64,000 nucleotides of DNA from Hymenopellis radicata (GCA_015501595.1 JADNRX010000223.1:1-64000); one strand, 5' to 3'; numbered from the stretch's first letter, positions 20,817 to 32,967 are shown. Numbers and translations are program-made. The notes: generated by a model from the sequence alone, not told the origin.

Positions 20817-22266
20817 TTAGTGAAACGGGACCTTCCTCTCCTGCTCCTTAGCCCTTATGCGTAGGCATGTTCCCCGATGCTTGATCCATTCATCAACATA
20901 CACATCGGGGGTATCGACTTTTCCGGGCTGAGAAAGTAGTTATGAAAATTGAATTTTGTATGCTCAGAAAATTGGATTTTTCCAGATGCAATCCCATTTC
21001 AGGAAGTTTGCTTTTCCAGGCTGAGAAAAGATCCCAGAAAATGTGATTATCTGAGTCCTTTTCTCAGTTGGGAAAGTTTGATTTTCTCGGCTCAGACGGC
21101 AGCTGAGAAAGGCAGCTTTTCTCATCGCTTTTCTCAGCGGAGAAAGCCTGATTTTCTGAGGTGACAAAGGCCCTTGCACACCTCTGGACTGTTTTTCTAG
21201 GTGAGAAAGGCATACAAGGGCCTTTGTCACCTCAGAAAATCAGGCTTTCTCCGCTGAGAAAAGCGATGAGAAAAGCTGCCTTTCTCAGCTGCCGTCTGAG
21301 CCGAGAAAATCAAACTTTCCCAACTGAGAAAAGGACTCAGATAATCACATTTTCTGGGATCTTTTCTCAGCCTGGAAAAGCAAACTTCCTGAAATGGGAT
21401 TGCATCTGGAAAAATCCAATTTTCTGAGCATACAAAATTCAATTTTCCTAACTACTTTCTCAGCCCGGAAAAGTCGATACCCCCGATGTGATAGTCATAC
21501 CCTGTTCCACTCTCACCGTCCAGCGGCTCAATCTTCGCTCGGCACGCCCTGCACATGCCGTACTGCGCCTTGAAGTTCTCTGCCGCCATCCACTCCTCGC
21601 CCTCCAGCCATCTCCTCCTCACCTCCCACCCCACCATCAACTCGGGCGGGACCCTCCACCTCGCGGCAACTTCGGAGATGCAGGGCACGCGTTTAAATGT
21701 GAGATCGATCGTGATGTTGCAGCGAGAGTGCAGCTTGCGTTTGTCCGCGCTGAAGTGAGGTTTAAATGGCGCGTTGAAGTCGTGTGGGAGTTTGACGCCG
21801 CCGACGGCTGGAGGGCAGGGGTTCTTGCGCGACGCGAAGTATTTGAGCTGGACAGGTGGGAGAAGGTCAATGGCGCCTCTGGGGCTTTCATCCGTATCCT
21901 CTTCCGACTCGGTGATATCTGCGGCTTCGCAGGATTCGAGATCGAAGCCTTCAGAGAAGGGTTCTTGTTTGATGGATTTTGCAATAGGACAACTAGGAAA
22001 TTTCGTTAATAGAATGCAAGGAACGGCATACACGGCGACATACTCTTCAAGTTCATCTAAATCCTCGTTCTCGCCACGTTTCCTCTTCAGAGGTATACGA
22101 AGGATCAGCTTCGTCTTCGGCGCGCTGAGTAATGGCTTCCTGTGCAACTATGAGTAAGAGTTCAAGGGTAGTAGTGAATTAGGACGCACTCTTCGCGGAC
22201 AAGCTTGCTTGGAACGTGTTTAGGCAGTTTAAGAACAACACGTCGGTTTTCCTTTGCAGCAGACAT
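20817..22266 (-). pseudogene. Unknown protein gene interrupted by the foldback element
   Basis: ATG at 22266; exon 1 22190-22266; 50-nt intron; exon 2 from 22139 to the element at 21490. A second small in-frame intron (GTATGC...CCTAG, 39 nt) is possible near 22.02 kb. The product has RRVVLKLPKHVPSKL at the start, an acidic middle (TESEEDTDESP), VAARWRVPPELMVGWEVRRR and CRACRAKIEPL near the end. After the element the frame resumes exactly with VDEWIKHRGTCLRIRAKEQE and stops at 20817. As it stands, translation enters the element end and stops at 21452 after 12 foreign residues, replacing the last 26. Confidence 0.85.
20901..21490. mobile_element. 590-bp foldback element
   Basis: Two 276-bp arms (20901-21176 and 21215-21490) are near-perfect reverse complements around a 38-nt loop; only an occasional mismatch is seen (for example T/G near 20.943 kb). 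The ends are CACATCGGGG...CCCCGATGTG, flanked by ATA on both sides. The arms are packed with repeats of a TGAGAAA/TTTCTCA motif about every 20-40 bp. It encodes no transposase: the two ORFs are mirror images produced by the palindrome. It resembles a non-autonomous foldback DNA transposon, and I cannot name the family. Confidence 0.9.
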
Positions 22267-22476
22267 ATTTCGGAAGGGTTTGAAGATGTGAGAAGTTGTT
22301 GTGAGTGGGATGTGTGGAAGGGAACAAGCTGGATGGAGGAAGTTATAAGTAGGAAAACTAGGAAAACGTGACTTCCATCGTGCAGGTCCACCTTTTAGTT
22401 TCCTGATTTGGGTGCCCGAATTCCATTGTTCTCTGAAAGCAGAAAACTCCACGCACAATGGAGTCGATACGACCAA

Positions 22477-22829
22477 TGGTCCATAACAGCATGCGAGACC
22501 CGGGCCTCCTAGTTAGTGTGGCGTCGACGACTCGGTCATTACGGCGGTCGGATACCGATCTCCGTGGACTTCTTGCACTACGCAGGAAGTCAGAACGCGT
22601 CGGAATGTTGTAGGGGGCATGTTACCACATGCTGAGCACTCACAGCGGAAGTATATCCGGCCACAGCAAGTCGCGTCGGATGTCCAACACAGGCGACGGG
22701 GATGGCGCATCAAAAGAGGGATTAACGGTATCACACGTCTACCTCTCCCTTAAGAGCGCTCATCCACCGCGTCCAATCTCAGAAGAGCCAAGATGTTCAG
22801 CGGCCAGCGCTCAAGCATGCCACCAACAT
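22477..22829. other. Intergenic
   Basis: About 350 bp with no supported frame; probably the promoter side of the disrupted gene and unique flank before the third block copy begins near 22.83 kb. Confidence 0.4.
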
Positions 22830-25800
22830 TGGGTGGGGCGTTCTAAGTAGTTATATACACGGGCGAGGAACCCAGGGAGTGGATATGAATATGACTTTGT
22901 ATCGTGTTTCATGATGGAAAATCCAGGGAAAGTCTAATGGGTCGGAGATAAAAGTGGCGGTGATCCAGCGATATGGTTTTCCAATGTTCCTTAGAAATAG
23001 GACCAGTGTTTTCGTTCCTGGTGTTCGTGGCGTATAGTACAGAAAAACCAGAAAGATTCAAAGATACCGCGGCATGCTTATGTGGAGGGAGCCGACTATA
23101 AGTGTTAGACCATCCCAGTGACAGATTTTGATTCAGAGATGGAAAGCCACATATTGGCAGAAGGTAGTCGTGTAAAGAAGCAGCGGTCGTCCGAAAAAGT
23201 ATAAGCGAGTCATCGATGTCGCTATGCATGGCCATTAACAACAAGGATGTCCAAAGGATGTCGAAGAGCGGAGCAGAAAAATGACGGCACGTGCCACTAC
23301 GATCCTTGGACACGGACCAAGACAAGCATCGCGCTTTTCGCCTACAACGACGGGCGTCCAACAGGTCCTTCGATACCTTACCGCGTTTGGCAGTGGGGAA
23401 ACGTCTGGACGACCGGGGAGCGAATTGGTGGAGCGGTCATTCGACATCGACTACCACCACGATATAAGGGGCTCGAATAAAGGCAGGGAATCATGAGAGA
23501 GGCCGTATCCTGGTGCGTATATCGGCTTGTTTGTTTTCTGGGGTAGCGCTCATGAGGGCGCAGAAGCGAAGGCGCGCGGACAAAACGTCAGCCGAACCTT
23601 TGGATGATATACTGTCGCGCAATTGACAACGGTGTGGAGGACCTCGCCATTGTCCTTATCGCGCCTGAGGAAAACAGTCCTATCCTGGTGCGTGTCTGAA
23701 CTTGTCTATCTCTCACAGGATGCTCTCAGCCGCAACAGCGTAGGAACTGGGCGTCTCCAACGGTCGCAGATGCGGGGCCATCTCGCAGGCCTGCCGACCA
23801 CAGCTAAGCAACGTACTCTTCCTCTTTCGAATAGTCCCAAGATCGTACCCGCGAGTCGGCAATGCCCAAGCACTAGACACGAAGGGATCGTATAGTGTCT
23901 TCCCCTCTCCAGGAAGAAACGGTGCTAGCGCTCACCAAGCTAGCACTTGGATGCGATTGAATGGTACTCGTGCATCGGAAGTTAGTGCTTTTGTTTTATA
24001 ACTGATATTGCCGACTCACTTTCAATCACAGAGAAATAAGTGTTCATCACGCGTGCCTCTCAGTCCCAACTCCGCATCTCTCCACGAAGAGGCCGTTCAC
24101 CGCGGAAACTCTTTTGGTGATCCGTTCGCCTCTAAGAGAAATCGCCGTCATGCTTATCGCCACTTCTGTCCCATGGAATCATGATGGCCCAACGAAGTGC
24201 TGGATAAAGACATCCTTTGTTTGCTCTATTACGCCACACCTTGTGGAAAGAGAGTCAGTGATTCATCTTGGACACGGTCATTGTCATCTTACTTTTAATT
24301 TCAGTTCACGATTATAGCCTCCGTTGTCCATCGTTCTGCTCATAGACAAATGAGATGTCTCTGGTTTCGATTTCCTCCAGTTTTCTAGTTGTGTCAAGAA
24401 AGTTAGTCTACCATCTTCAAGCTCGTTGTCTCACCTTTGAACACCTCCTGTAAGGATAGGAACTCAACAATCCGGTTTACTCCCGCAAATCTTCTCGTTA
24501 GCATCAACAAGCAAAAGAACGCGTCGTCCTTGAGCATTATCAAATGTTGATGCCGCTTCGCAGTCGCCTATGGCGCGCACACGCCGTAGACTTATCCGGA
24601 AGGAGTGCGCTCAGCCTCAGCTGCCAGAGATGCCACATTTTGTCGTCTAAATTCTTTTCCAGCGATCTGGAGTATGCGCCGGAATTGTCCCCGCGCATCA
24701 CGCACCTGCCCCTCAACCTGACATTTTGATGACAGGTTGACCTGAGCCATAATGGAACGCCGCGCTAGGAGGCAGATGCATAGTGTTAGGGATCCCGTTG
24801 GTGAGTCTCTTCGCTGGCGCTGGACAGGCTATTCGTTGACAGTTCCAACCAGCAGGCGGAGGTCCTAATACGTCGACCTATGGAGAAGGCGGGTCAGCGA
24901 CCGTGGGGCTTGGTATCCCGATGCAAGTGTGGTGGCAAAGCAGGCGAGTTTAGGCGGCCAGTACGCATATGCGGTGAGTAAAATGGGAAAGAGTGTTACA
25001 TGTGGATGACAGCAAAATTTTCAATGTAGCCCGGGACAGCGCTGGATGCGGCCTCTGCAGACGTCATGCCTGATACCATCTCTTCACGCATAAACGGCTT
25101 TTCGACTTTGCCAACGGATCCTGGGGGCTATGGGCATAGCGGTTTACGAGGGAGTGGTATTTCGGTACGTCTCCCGGCTTCCCCAATGGCCCCGTTCTGA
25201 TGTTTTCAGTCATCGGAGTCGTTAAGAGTGTCGACAGCCTTCCACCCAGCGGCTCGACTTGTACCCTCAGCGTATTCGGACGCGGTGCTCCAGTCTCAGG
25301 ATGGCGTCCTATTCTATGTACATCGCGCTATCCTCGCTGAGGCGTCGTCAAATGGCTTCGGGTCAGCACTATTACACGACGCCGCCGCGCCCATAGCAGT
25401 CAATGACGACTCTGCCGTCCTCAACATAATCCTACATGCGATCTACGACCTCCCCAGCGCCCAATTCAGCCCTTCGTTCCCTACGCTGGTCGATGCCGTA
25501 GACCGAATGGAGCCCGTCTATGGAGTCGCTCCCACGCGCTTCATCCTACCCGCCACCTCCTCCGACTTGTTCTCGCAACTGTACTCCCACGCGCCGCTCC
25601 GCCCCATTGACGTGTACATGCTCGCGGCGCACCACGGGCTCGAGGACCTCGCCGTGCTTGCCTCTGGGCACCTACTGTCATTCAAATTGGAAACACTAAC
25701 AGACGACATGACGGTCTACATGGGGGCGATGTATCTCAAGCGGCTGGTGTTTTTGCATTTGGATAGGCTTAAGAGGTTGCGGGAGATTTTACTTGTACCG

Positions 25801-26350
25801 CCGCCTCCGCACGAGGGAAGAGGGTGTAAGGCCGATCCGCAGAGGGCGTGGGCGTTGGCGGCGGCGGCGTTGGTGAATGATGCGAAGCCTGGTTCGTCTT
25901 CAAGTTGTCTCTTGGTGCTAGTGTGACTTGATTGACGAGGTGTTTTACTTAGATCTCTCGCCACATTTGCTGGCTGCGTCGATGAAGAGCTTCGCGGGGG
26001 ACATACCATGTGCGAGATGTATGCATAATTTTCAGACGAGGCTGGGGGAGGCTGCGGAGTCGTGGTCGAATGTACCGGTTAGTGCATTCTATTGTTGATT
26101 GTTGAATGATTTGCTTATGGTTTTTGTAGGCGAGTATATGATGACGTTCACTATTTATGCGGAAAGACGAAAGAGTTTACTCTTGTCGTATGGGACACAG
26201 TACATGTACTTTTGAATACCTGAACACTGTTCTGCGGTTTAAGATTTACTGGTGGCCACTATAGTTGAAAGAGGATTTTGATCTTGTCGCCGTCTGCAGC
26301 GGGGGATATATGATTGATATACTGGCGGCGGGAGTGTTCTGTTACATGTA
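22830..26350 (+). repeat. Third, partial copy of the duplicated block (copy B)
   Basis: Colinear with 31.2-34.73 kb, from GGGGCGTTCTA(A/C)GTA at the left end to TGTTCTGTTACATRTAGG at the right. It includes the promoter-like segment, the 23.5-24.5 kb spacer and the BTB gene but not the DUF6534 gene. The TATA box has decayed to TATATAAC and the 41-residue ORF is not kept. Confidence 0.8.
25066..26141 (+). CDS. BTB/POZ-domain protein, copy B
   Basis: From the ATG at 25066: exons 25066-25164, 25210-25891, 25953-26077 and 26130-26141, about 305 residues, in phase throughout. Same BTB core as copies A and C (YSDAVLQSQDGVLFYVHRA). The candidate upstream exon (24843-24973) has lost one G from a run of five (GTGGGGCTTGG versus GTGGGGGCTTGG), which would break a longer N terminus, so this copy depends on the 25066 start. 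The third intron has a weak GTTCGT donor where copy A has GTATGT. Confidence 0.7.
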
Positions 26351-26640
26351 GGGTACTGTGCTCTCCTAGTATTCGATCGTTGGGACCAATCACTGAAGGT
26401 TGTGCAGACAGATATACAAAAATGTTCGTTGAAGTGCGGAAAGACTAAGTATTCTACATGATCAGCCTTGAAAGCCTTCATAAAGGATAAGACAACCCTC
26501 CGCCACTTCGAGGCAGATTCCTGGCTTGACCACCCGGAAACAAAGTATCATTCGTGGTATGTCAACACTACAGAAAAGTTTGCGTGAAAGATCCAGGTAA
26601 ATGTCTTCTGCATCCGATCCGGTATTGTAGTTTTAGGTGG
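26351..26640 (+). other. Unique coding-like insert
   Basis: A piece with no counterpart after the other BTB copies. One frame reads ALKAFIKDKTTLRHFEADSW and continues DHPETKYHSWY before TGA at about 26.58 kb, with an acceptor-like CAG before it. The sequence that follows BTB copy C (GGTTAGTGCGCTCTAC) reappears at about 26.70 kb, so this may be an insertion or a deletion scar. No family recognised. Confidence 0.3.
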
Positions 26641-26644
26641 AAGG

Positions 26645-28216
26645 TCAATGTTCAGCCATAGAATCAATCCCGACATTCGTTGTTCGTGTGGCGTACAGAA
26701 AAGGTCGGTTAGTGCACTCTACTGAACGAAGATGTTTGCAAAATTGCTGGCCCTTTTTCCTTCGCCTTCCTTCTTCGTCTAAGCGGGTCTTCACCAATAA
26801 CATCATCCTTGGAGCGGGAGACTCGAAGAGGTCGAATCGGAAAAAGAGCGCCAGCGCCGAGAATTTAGCGGCCATAGTAGTCTAGCAAGGAATTTGAGAT
26901 TAATGTACTTTCTAAGGGATATACACCCACCTTATCAAAGGAATGCAACGCCTTGTCTTTCGACGTCGCGTAATCAGTTTTTCGCCTCTTGAATTGATGG
27001 TGGGGTGCATCGAAGGTCGATTTTCGTTTGCTCGATGCAGCATTCTCCAAAAGCGGCAGCCTCTGTAATGCATCTGACGCAGCGGCCACTTGAAGCGCGG
27101 TCCATAGTCCACCGTAAGCGGGATCTTTACATGTCCTTATGTCAATAAGATTCGAGAGAAATAAGGTCTCCCGTTCCCGGTGGCGAATACCGATGCGAAT
27201 GAAGTTTCCACAGTCGAATACGATCACAGTTGTGTCGGTCTTCACCGCGCAAACCCAAGCCTATGAAAATTAGAGGACTTGCGCGGTATAAGCAAAAGGA
27301 TCTCTGACCTTTTGGACGTAATCTTCGCATCTAGGCGAGTATCCTGCCTCTCCATCGACGTCGCGTTCCACTGTGCCGATATTAAACGAGCTAGTCGTCG
27401 GCTCCTGGACCTCATGAAGACGAACTCTACGACTTCGACGAGGGCCTTCTGCTGAAGGCAATGCCCATGGAACTGCTGATGCATCCGGTGGCGGTGACTG
27501 TGGTCGAGAAAGTGAGAGTCCAGGCGCCATGGGAAATGATCCATCGCGCCGAGTCGTGCCATATCCTCCATTACCGGCAGAGCATCGGTACAAAAGACCA
27601 TTGTTGACACTAGCTGCTCGGCATGTTTCCGAAGACGCTCGAGCAGTTCCCTATTCCTTCCATTCAAATCGGCATAGTCGGTCGCATCCGGCTTCACCAC
27701 ATGTAATGCCAGGTTTTGTGATGCATATGCCTCGTCAAGGAGAGTGTGTCTCAACTCTGACCTCGCGCCCACCCACCGGAGTAAGCTACAGCGCAGGTCA
27801 GGTTGACTCGGATGCAGAACAAGACTGCTAGTGATCTGCGTTGAAGCAAATCTGATTGGGCCCCGACGAACGCGCATCACAGAGAGAGCATTGGCCATAT
27901 CTGCAGTGTCATGGACACTGAACTCATGGACTGTGAATTTGGCGGGGTTTAGAGCCTCGAGCTCTTCAGAGAACGAGTCCAGACAAGCGAACACGTCGAC
28001 ATGCAGAGAGGGAAGTATTGTCACATGCCTAAGTATAAGGCTTTCGGATAGATGCGAGTCCAGAAAGTGAAAAGGAGCCGCTGGAATGGGAACATGCTGA
28101 TTTCTCTTTCGCTCTAGCGGTGGAGCACCGAAATCAAAGAGAGCCTGTCGGCGAGCTTGGCCTTCACGAAAAGAAGAAGACGAAGATGTAGTACTCGAGC
28201 GTGAAGAGTCCGACAT
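26645..28216 (-). pseudogene. Divergent kinase-family copy lacking the kinase domain
   Basis: Start MSDSSRSSTTSSSSS at 28216. The N-terminal region is clearly related to K1-K4 (HFLDSHLSESLIL, MVFCTDALPVMEDMARL) but diverged. A frameshift lies near 27.52 kb; after it the other frame continues SRPQSPPPDASAVPWALP. The usual introns follow. After FRFDLFESPAP the sequence jumps to a decayed copy of the gene's 3' end (GGATGATGTTATTGGTGAAGA versus GGATGATATTATTGGTGAGG). The whole kinase domain is thus missing. Confidence 0.85.
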
Positions 28217-28370
28217 GAGATACGACTACTACTTCGTGTACCGGGGAAGAAGTCGCGACAGTGAGGGACGAAAGAAAGCAACACGCATTCCATGAATTAT
28301 ACCGGGTCGCATCCGGACCGAGTGTGGCTGTGCTCGTAGTATGAACAGCGGCATCTGATAAATATTGGTA

Positions 28371-30539
28371 TCATGGCGCCCTCGCTGCTCTAGGTCGTCT
28401 AACATCGTCCTCACCAATAATGTCACCCTTATCCACATACTCCCCCTCGATGAACCGATCCAACCTCTCTTGCTCAGCCTGATAATCCTCGGGCTTCCCT
28501 CTTAAACTGCTTCGGTCAAAATCCGTAAAGCGCACCCGCCCCGACTCGTCCTCCATGATGTTCCATGAACGTACGTCGCGATGCAGGACGCCGGCTTCAT
28601 GAATCGCCGTTAAGATGGACTTCAATTCAACGCTGGGGCTAATTCAGTCTCTGTGCGTAAGCCCAACAATATGGAGGCTTACCGCGCCTTCGGTGAGAGG
28701 TCGATCTTCCGTTCGCTGTCCATCCGTTGGCCCAGAGGACGGCCAGCGTCAGATAGCATGAGAACGCGCAGGTCTGTGTTGAGAGCTTCGCGGAATGAAA
28801 GTAGACTGGGTATCCAGAAACACCCGCGTCGTGCAAATGTTTGTAAATGCGAACCTCATGTTGGAGACGCCGAGCACGCGCGTCGGTAGGAGCTATTTTG
28901 AGAACGAACGGTCGATGCGGGAGGTCCTTTTCAGACCCCTTCGCAACCTTCTTCTTGGAAGTTTTGGACGAGGCTTTTGGTGTATTAGAAATGCTGTCAG
29001 GCTCAATGACGGCCTGATAGACGTCCCCGACAGCGCCTGCACCAAGCCGCTTATACGCAATAATTTTGAGATACTCCGTGGGTCCATACTGAGATCTATG
29101 CTCGGCGTCTGGCTTGAAAAGCAGGAGCGGCGCCGGTGAATCCAAGTGGTCGAAGCGAAAGAATATTGCTAAGACCGGGAAGTTATCCATGGAGGCAGCC
29201 ATGGTCTGGCAGCGCACGTAAGCTTTCGATAAAGAGCAGGAATGCTTGAGCCTACTTTATCAATCGACGACATATCTGCAGCGCCATCGTCAGCTTTCAA
29301 CCGTTTTGATGGGCGCCTGGGTTCGTCGAAGGTTGATTTCCTCTTTGCCAAGAGGGAGTTTTCGATAAGAGGAACTCTCTGCACGGCGTCGGCAATAGCA
29401 AAGACATGAAACGCCGCCCACAGACCGCCGTATGCCGGGCCCTTGCATGAGCGTATGTCGAGGAGCGAAGACAGAAATAATGTTTGCCGCTCCCGATGGC
29501 GAATACCTATCCGAATATAGTTTCCACAATCAAATATGACGAAAGTCGCATCAACCTTGACGGCTGTAACCCAGGCCTGCGACGAATTTAGAGACGACGG
29601 TAGATATGAAAGACTTCTGACCTTCTGGACATAGTCTTCGCATACTGGGGTGTATTCCCCGCCTTCATCCTGGGAAGATGCGATGACATCGATATCCTGG
29701 TCAACGGAAGTACGTTTCGAAGCACCATGGACCCGTACCCGACGACTACGACGCGGTCCCTCTACCTTTGGTAACGTCCAAGGAACATCTGAGGCATCCG
29801 GTGGTTGTGACCGCGGACGAGACGCGCCAGAATACTGACAGTCCAAACGCCACGGAACCTTCATACCGTGCAGACGCGACATATCATCCAATACCGGCAA
29901 CCCATCAGTGCAGAAAATCATCGACGAAGTCAGCTGCCTCGTGTGCCTATAAAGACGCTCAACCATGTCCCGATTCTTTCCAGTGAATCTCCCAAATTCC
30001 TCGTGCGGAGGATACATCATATACAGAGCAATGTCCTGGGACATATACCGCTCGTCAATGATGTAGGGTCTCATGTCCGAGGGAGCACTTGACCAGCCAA
30101 CTGTGCCGCCCAAGCTTGGCTGGCTGGGGTGAACAACAAGACTGCTCGCAATCAGTGTTAAAGCAATCTCTATACCAAATCGTCGAAGGGCTATAATCGA
30201 TCGCGCATCCGTACCCTTGTCGCTGCGATAAGAAAAGGGTTCACCGAATGTGAACATGGAGTCACTTCGCGTGTCGAGGGCTTCGGAAAATGAATCCACT
30301 AGACCATCAAATAGCTCGACATGCATGGATGGAAGTAATTCCACGTGCTTGAGAATAAGACTTTCGGATAGGTGCAAGTCTAGGAAGTGCAAGGGCGCGC
30401 TTCGGATGGGAATAGGTCGAGACCGTACTAGAGACGGCGGATTGAAGGCGTAGAATTTTTCGCGATGAGTACGAGCGCCCGGTTCGGGGGAGGAAGAGCT
30501 AGCAGAGGAATGTGAAGCAGAAGGCGAAGAGTTCGACAT
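28371..30539 (-). pseudogene. Kinase-like gene, copy K3, one frameshift
   Basis: Start MSNSSPSAS at 30539. The first exon and the kinase motifs (GAGAVGD, FVLKIAP, HRDVRSWN, TDFDRS) are intact, and the end reads EDDVRRPRAARAP. A single base is missing in a G run near 28815 (TCTGGATACCC versus TCTGGGATACCC), shifting the frame inside the N-lobe of the kinase. Everything else is open. The first intron (45 nt, GTCAGA...GCAG) is a multiple of three without a stop, so it can also be read through. A 1-nt sequencing error is a real alternative. Confidence 0.8.
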
Positions 30540-31068
30540 CTCTCCCGGCATGCCACTGCCATATACCGAAAAGATGGCGCGAGGGCGGAGGATGAAAGCG
30601 AACCCAACACGACGGGAAGATCACATGAGAAACGGGAAGCGCCGGACCGACGTGGCAAAAAGACTGTTATTGTTCCATTCATCATTGTGTGTCCGTCTCA
30701 GTGTGTCCTTGTTCCCACAGCGGCCAATAGATAAGAAGGGCTGCTGATGGCGCTTATTCATTCCCCTTCCGTCCTTCTTGTTCTCTACTCCTATAAATAT
30801 CGGCCAAGCTGGTGCTGGTCCTTACCAACTTTGGTTCTACTCTCCACCTGGTAAGTACCTTACTCATTTGGAGTCACTTCGCTCTACACGCGCCGGCTTC
30901 TGAGTGTGACTGTCAGATTTGGATCACCACGAGATGTGGCGGAGGCACGCACCTTCCTCAAGTCCAGCTTGAGAGTCGTCTGGGGTCTTTGTGTTCGTAC
31001 TAGCCGATTTTACTGGCCGTTGAAGTCCTGCGCTATAGTCGGTCTTTGTCACCGAGCGTTGTCTATGA

Positions 31069-31194
31069 TCACGACGAACCCGAGCGCGTGAAACGCGCCA
31101 TCAGGGTATCTATGGCGTCGGATAGAGGACTGTAAGACGCCGTCCGGATTGCGAGCTCTGAGCCGAGGTGGATGGGTAGAGCGAGTCCTGCCAT
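31069..31194 (-). CDS. 41-residue ORF with conserved promoter, arm C
   Basis: Same length and start (MAGLALPIHLGSELAIRTAS) as the ORF at 14332-14457. The downstream residues differ (DTLMARFTRSGSS versus DILVAHFRSPSSS), but no indel changes the frame. A TATATAAG box lies at 31238-31245 on the minus strand. Conservation of frame and stop between diverged copies supports translation; splicing into unseen exons remains possible. Confidence 0.4.
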   Translation of the reverse strand: MAGLALPIHLGSELAIRTASYSPLSDAIDTLMARFTRSGSS

Positions 31195-31245
31195 GGCGGT
31201 GGTGGGGAGGTGGAGAGCGGATGGGGCGTTCTACGTACTTATATA

Positions 31246-32967
31246 CACCGGCAAGGAGCCCAAGAGGAACCCAGGGAGTGGATATGAACACGACTTTGCA
31301 TCGTGTTGCTTGATGGAAAGTCTAATGGTGAGATAAAGGAAAGGTTTTATCCGGCGATGTGCTTTTCCGATGTTCTTTAGAAATAGGTTTCGTTCCCGGT
31401 GCTCGTGGCGTACAGGAGAAAAAAAGGGGAAAGATTCCAAGATACCGCGGCATGCTTGTGTGAAGGAGCCGACTAGAAGTATTAGAAGGATGTTCATCCC
31501 AGTGACAGATTCTGATTTAGAGATGGAAAGCCACATATTGACAGAAAGTAGTCGAGTAAAGAAGCAGTGGTCGTCCGAAAAAGTAGAAGCGAGTCATCGA
31601 TGTCGCTATGCTGTCCTTGACATGGCCACTGACAACAAGGATGTCGAAGAGCGGAGGCAGAAAATGGCGGCACGTGCCACTACGATCCTTGGACACCGAC
31701 CAAGACAACATCGCGCTTTTCGCCCGCAACGAGTCCAACGGGCGTACAACAGACCCTTCGATAACTTACCTGGTTTGGCAGTGGGTAAACGTCTGGACGA
31801 CCGGGGAGCGAATTGGTGGAGCCGTCATTCGACATCGACCACCACGATATAAGGGGCTCGAATAAAGGCAGGGAATCATGCCAGAGGCAGTATCCTGGTG
31901 CGTATATCGGCTTGTTTGTTTTCTGGGGTAGTCCTCATGAGGGCGCAGACGCGAAGGCGCGCAGACAAAACGTCAGCCGACAAGTTGACTGCTTTGATAC
32001 TGGCGGAAACGGCGGACCCATACACTGTCGCGCAATTGACAACAGTGTGGAGGACCTCGCCATTGTCCCTGTTGCGTCCGAGGAAAACAGTCATATCCTG
32101 GTGCGTGTCTGAACTTGTCTATCTGCTAGCATCGCGCTCACAAGGAGATAGTAGGATGCTCTCACGTCTCCGACGGTCGCAGATGCGGGGCCATCTTGCA
32201 GGCCTGCCTCCCACAGCCTCGCCAAGCAACGTGTATAACCCTACGCTTCCCCCTTCTAATAGTCCCAAGATCGTAGCCGCGAGTAGGGAATGCCCAAGCA
32301 CTAGACACGAAGGGATCGTATAGCTTCCTCCCCTCTCCAGGAAACGGTGATACGATTGAATAGTATTCGTGCATCGGAAGTTAGTGCTTTTGTTTTATAA
32401 CTGATATTGCCAGCTCACTTTCAATCACAGCGAAATTAACGTTCATCACGCGTGCTTCTCAGTCCCAACTCCGTATCGCTTCACGAAGAGGCCGTTAACC
32501 GCGGGATCAGCTCGCCTCTAAGAGAAATTGCCGTCGCGCTTATCGCCACTTGTGTCGCATAGAATCGTGATGGCTCAACGAAGTGTTGGGCACATCCTTT
32601 GTTTGCTCTCTTACGCTACAAGCCTGTGGAAAGAGAGTCAGTGACTCATCTTGGACTCGGCCATTGTCATCTCACTTTTAATTCCAGTTCATGATTTCAG
32701 TCTCCGTTATCCATCGTTCTGCTCATAGCCAAATGATATTCCTCTGGTTTCGATTTCCTCCAATTTTCTAGTTGTGTCAATAAAGTCAGTCCACCGTCTT
32801 GAAACTGACCATTGTTGTCTCACCTTTGAATACCAGTTAATCCTTTACGGATAGAAAACCGATAGGAACTCAACAAGCAAGAGAACACGTCCATTATCAA
32901 ATGTTGATGTCGTTTTGCAGTCGCCTATGGCGTGCACGCGCCACGTAGCTCCCTCTCCAGTAGCCTC
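31246..32967. other. Repeat-block DNA without a supported gene
   Basis: Colinear with copy B (22.85-24.6 kb). Several ORFs above 60 codons occur on both strands, but none keeps start, stop and frame between copies. It may contain non-coding transcript or promoter sequence. Confidence 0.4.

Larger units (their letters stand above)
26640..30875 (-). repeat. Direct duplication unit 1 (divergent kinase + kinase + promoter)
   Basis: The order divergent-kinase 5' end, ~125-bp spacer, kinase 3' end, kinase, and a promoter segment with TGTTATTGTTCCAT and TTGGTTCTACTCTCCACCTGG recurs at 37.86-41.12 kb on the same strand. The spacer joins the two genes at the same base pair in both units. In the second unit the divergent kinase is reduced to short ends. 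Confidence 0.8.

Noticed and set aside
20964..21427. Two identical 88-residue ORFs on opposite strands
   Set aside because: They are mirror images produced by the palindrome and have no independent coding support.
20901..21490. Intron or terminator hairpin interpretation of the palindrome
   Set aside because: Ends are not GT-AG, length is far above a terminator, and a 3-bp flanking duplication with frame restoration indicates insertion.
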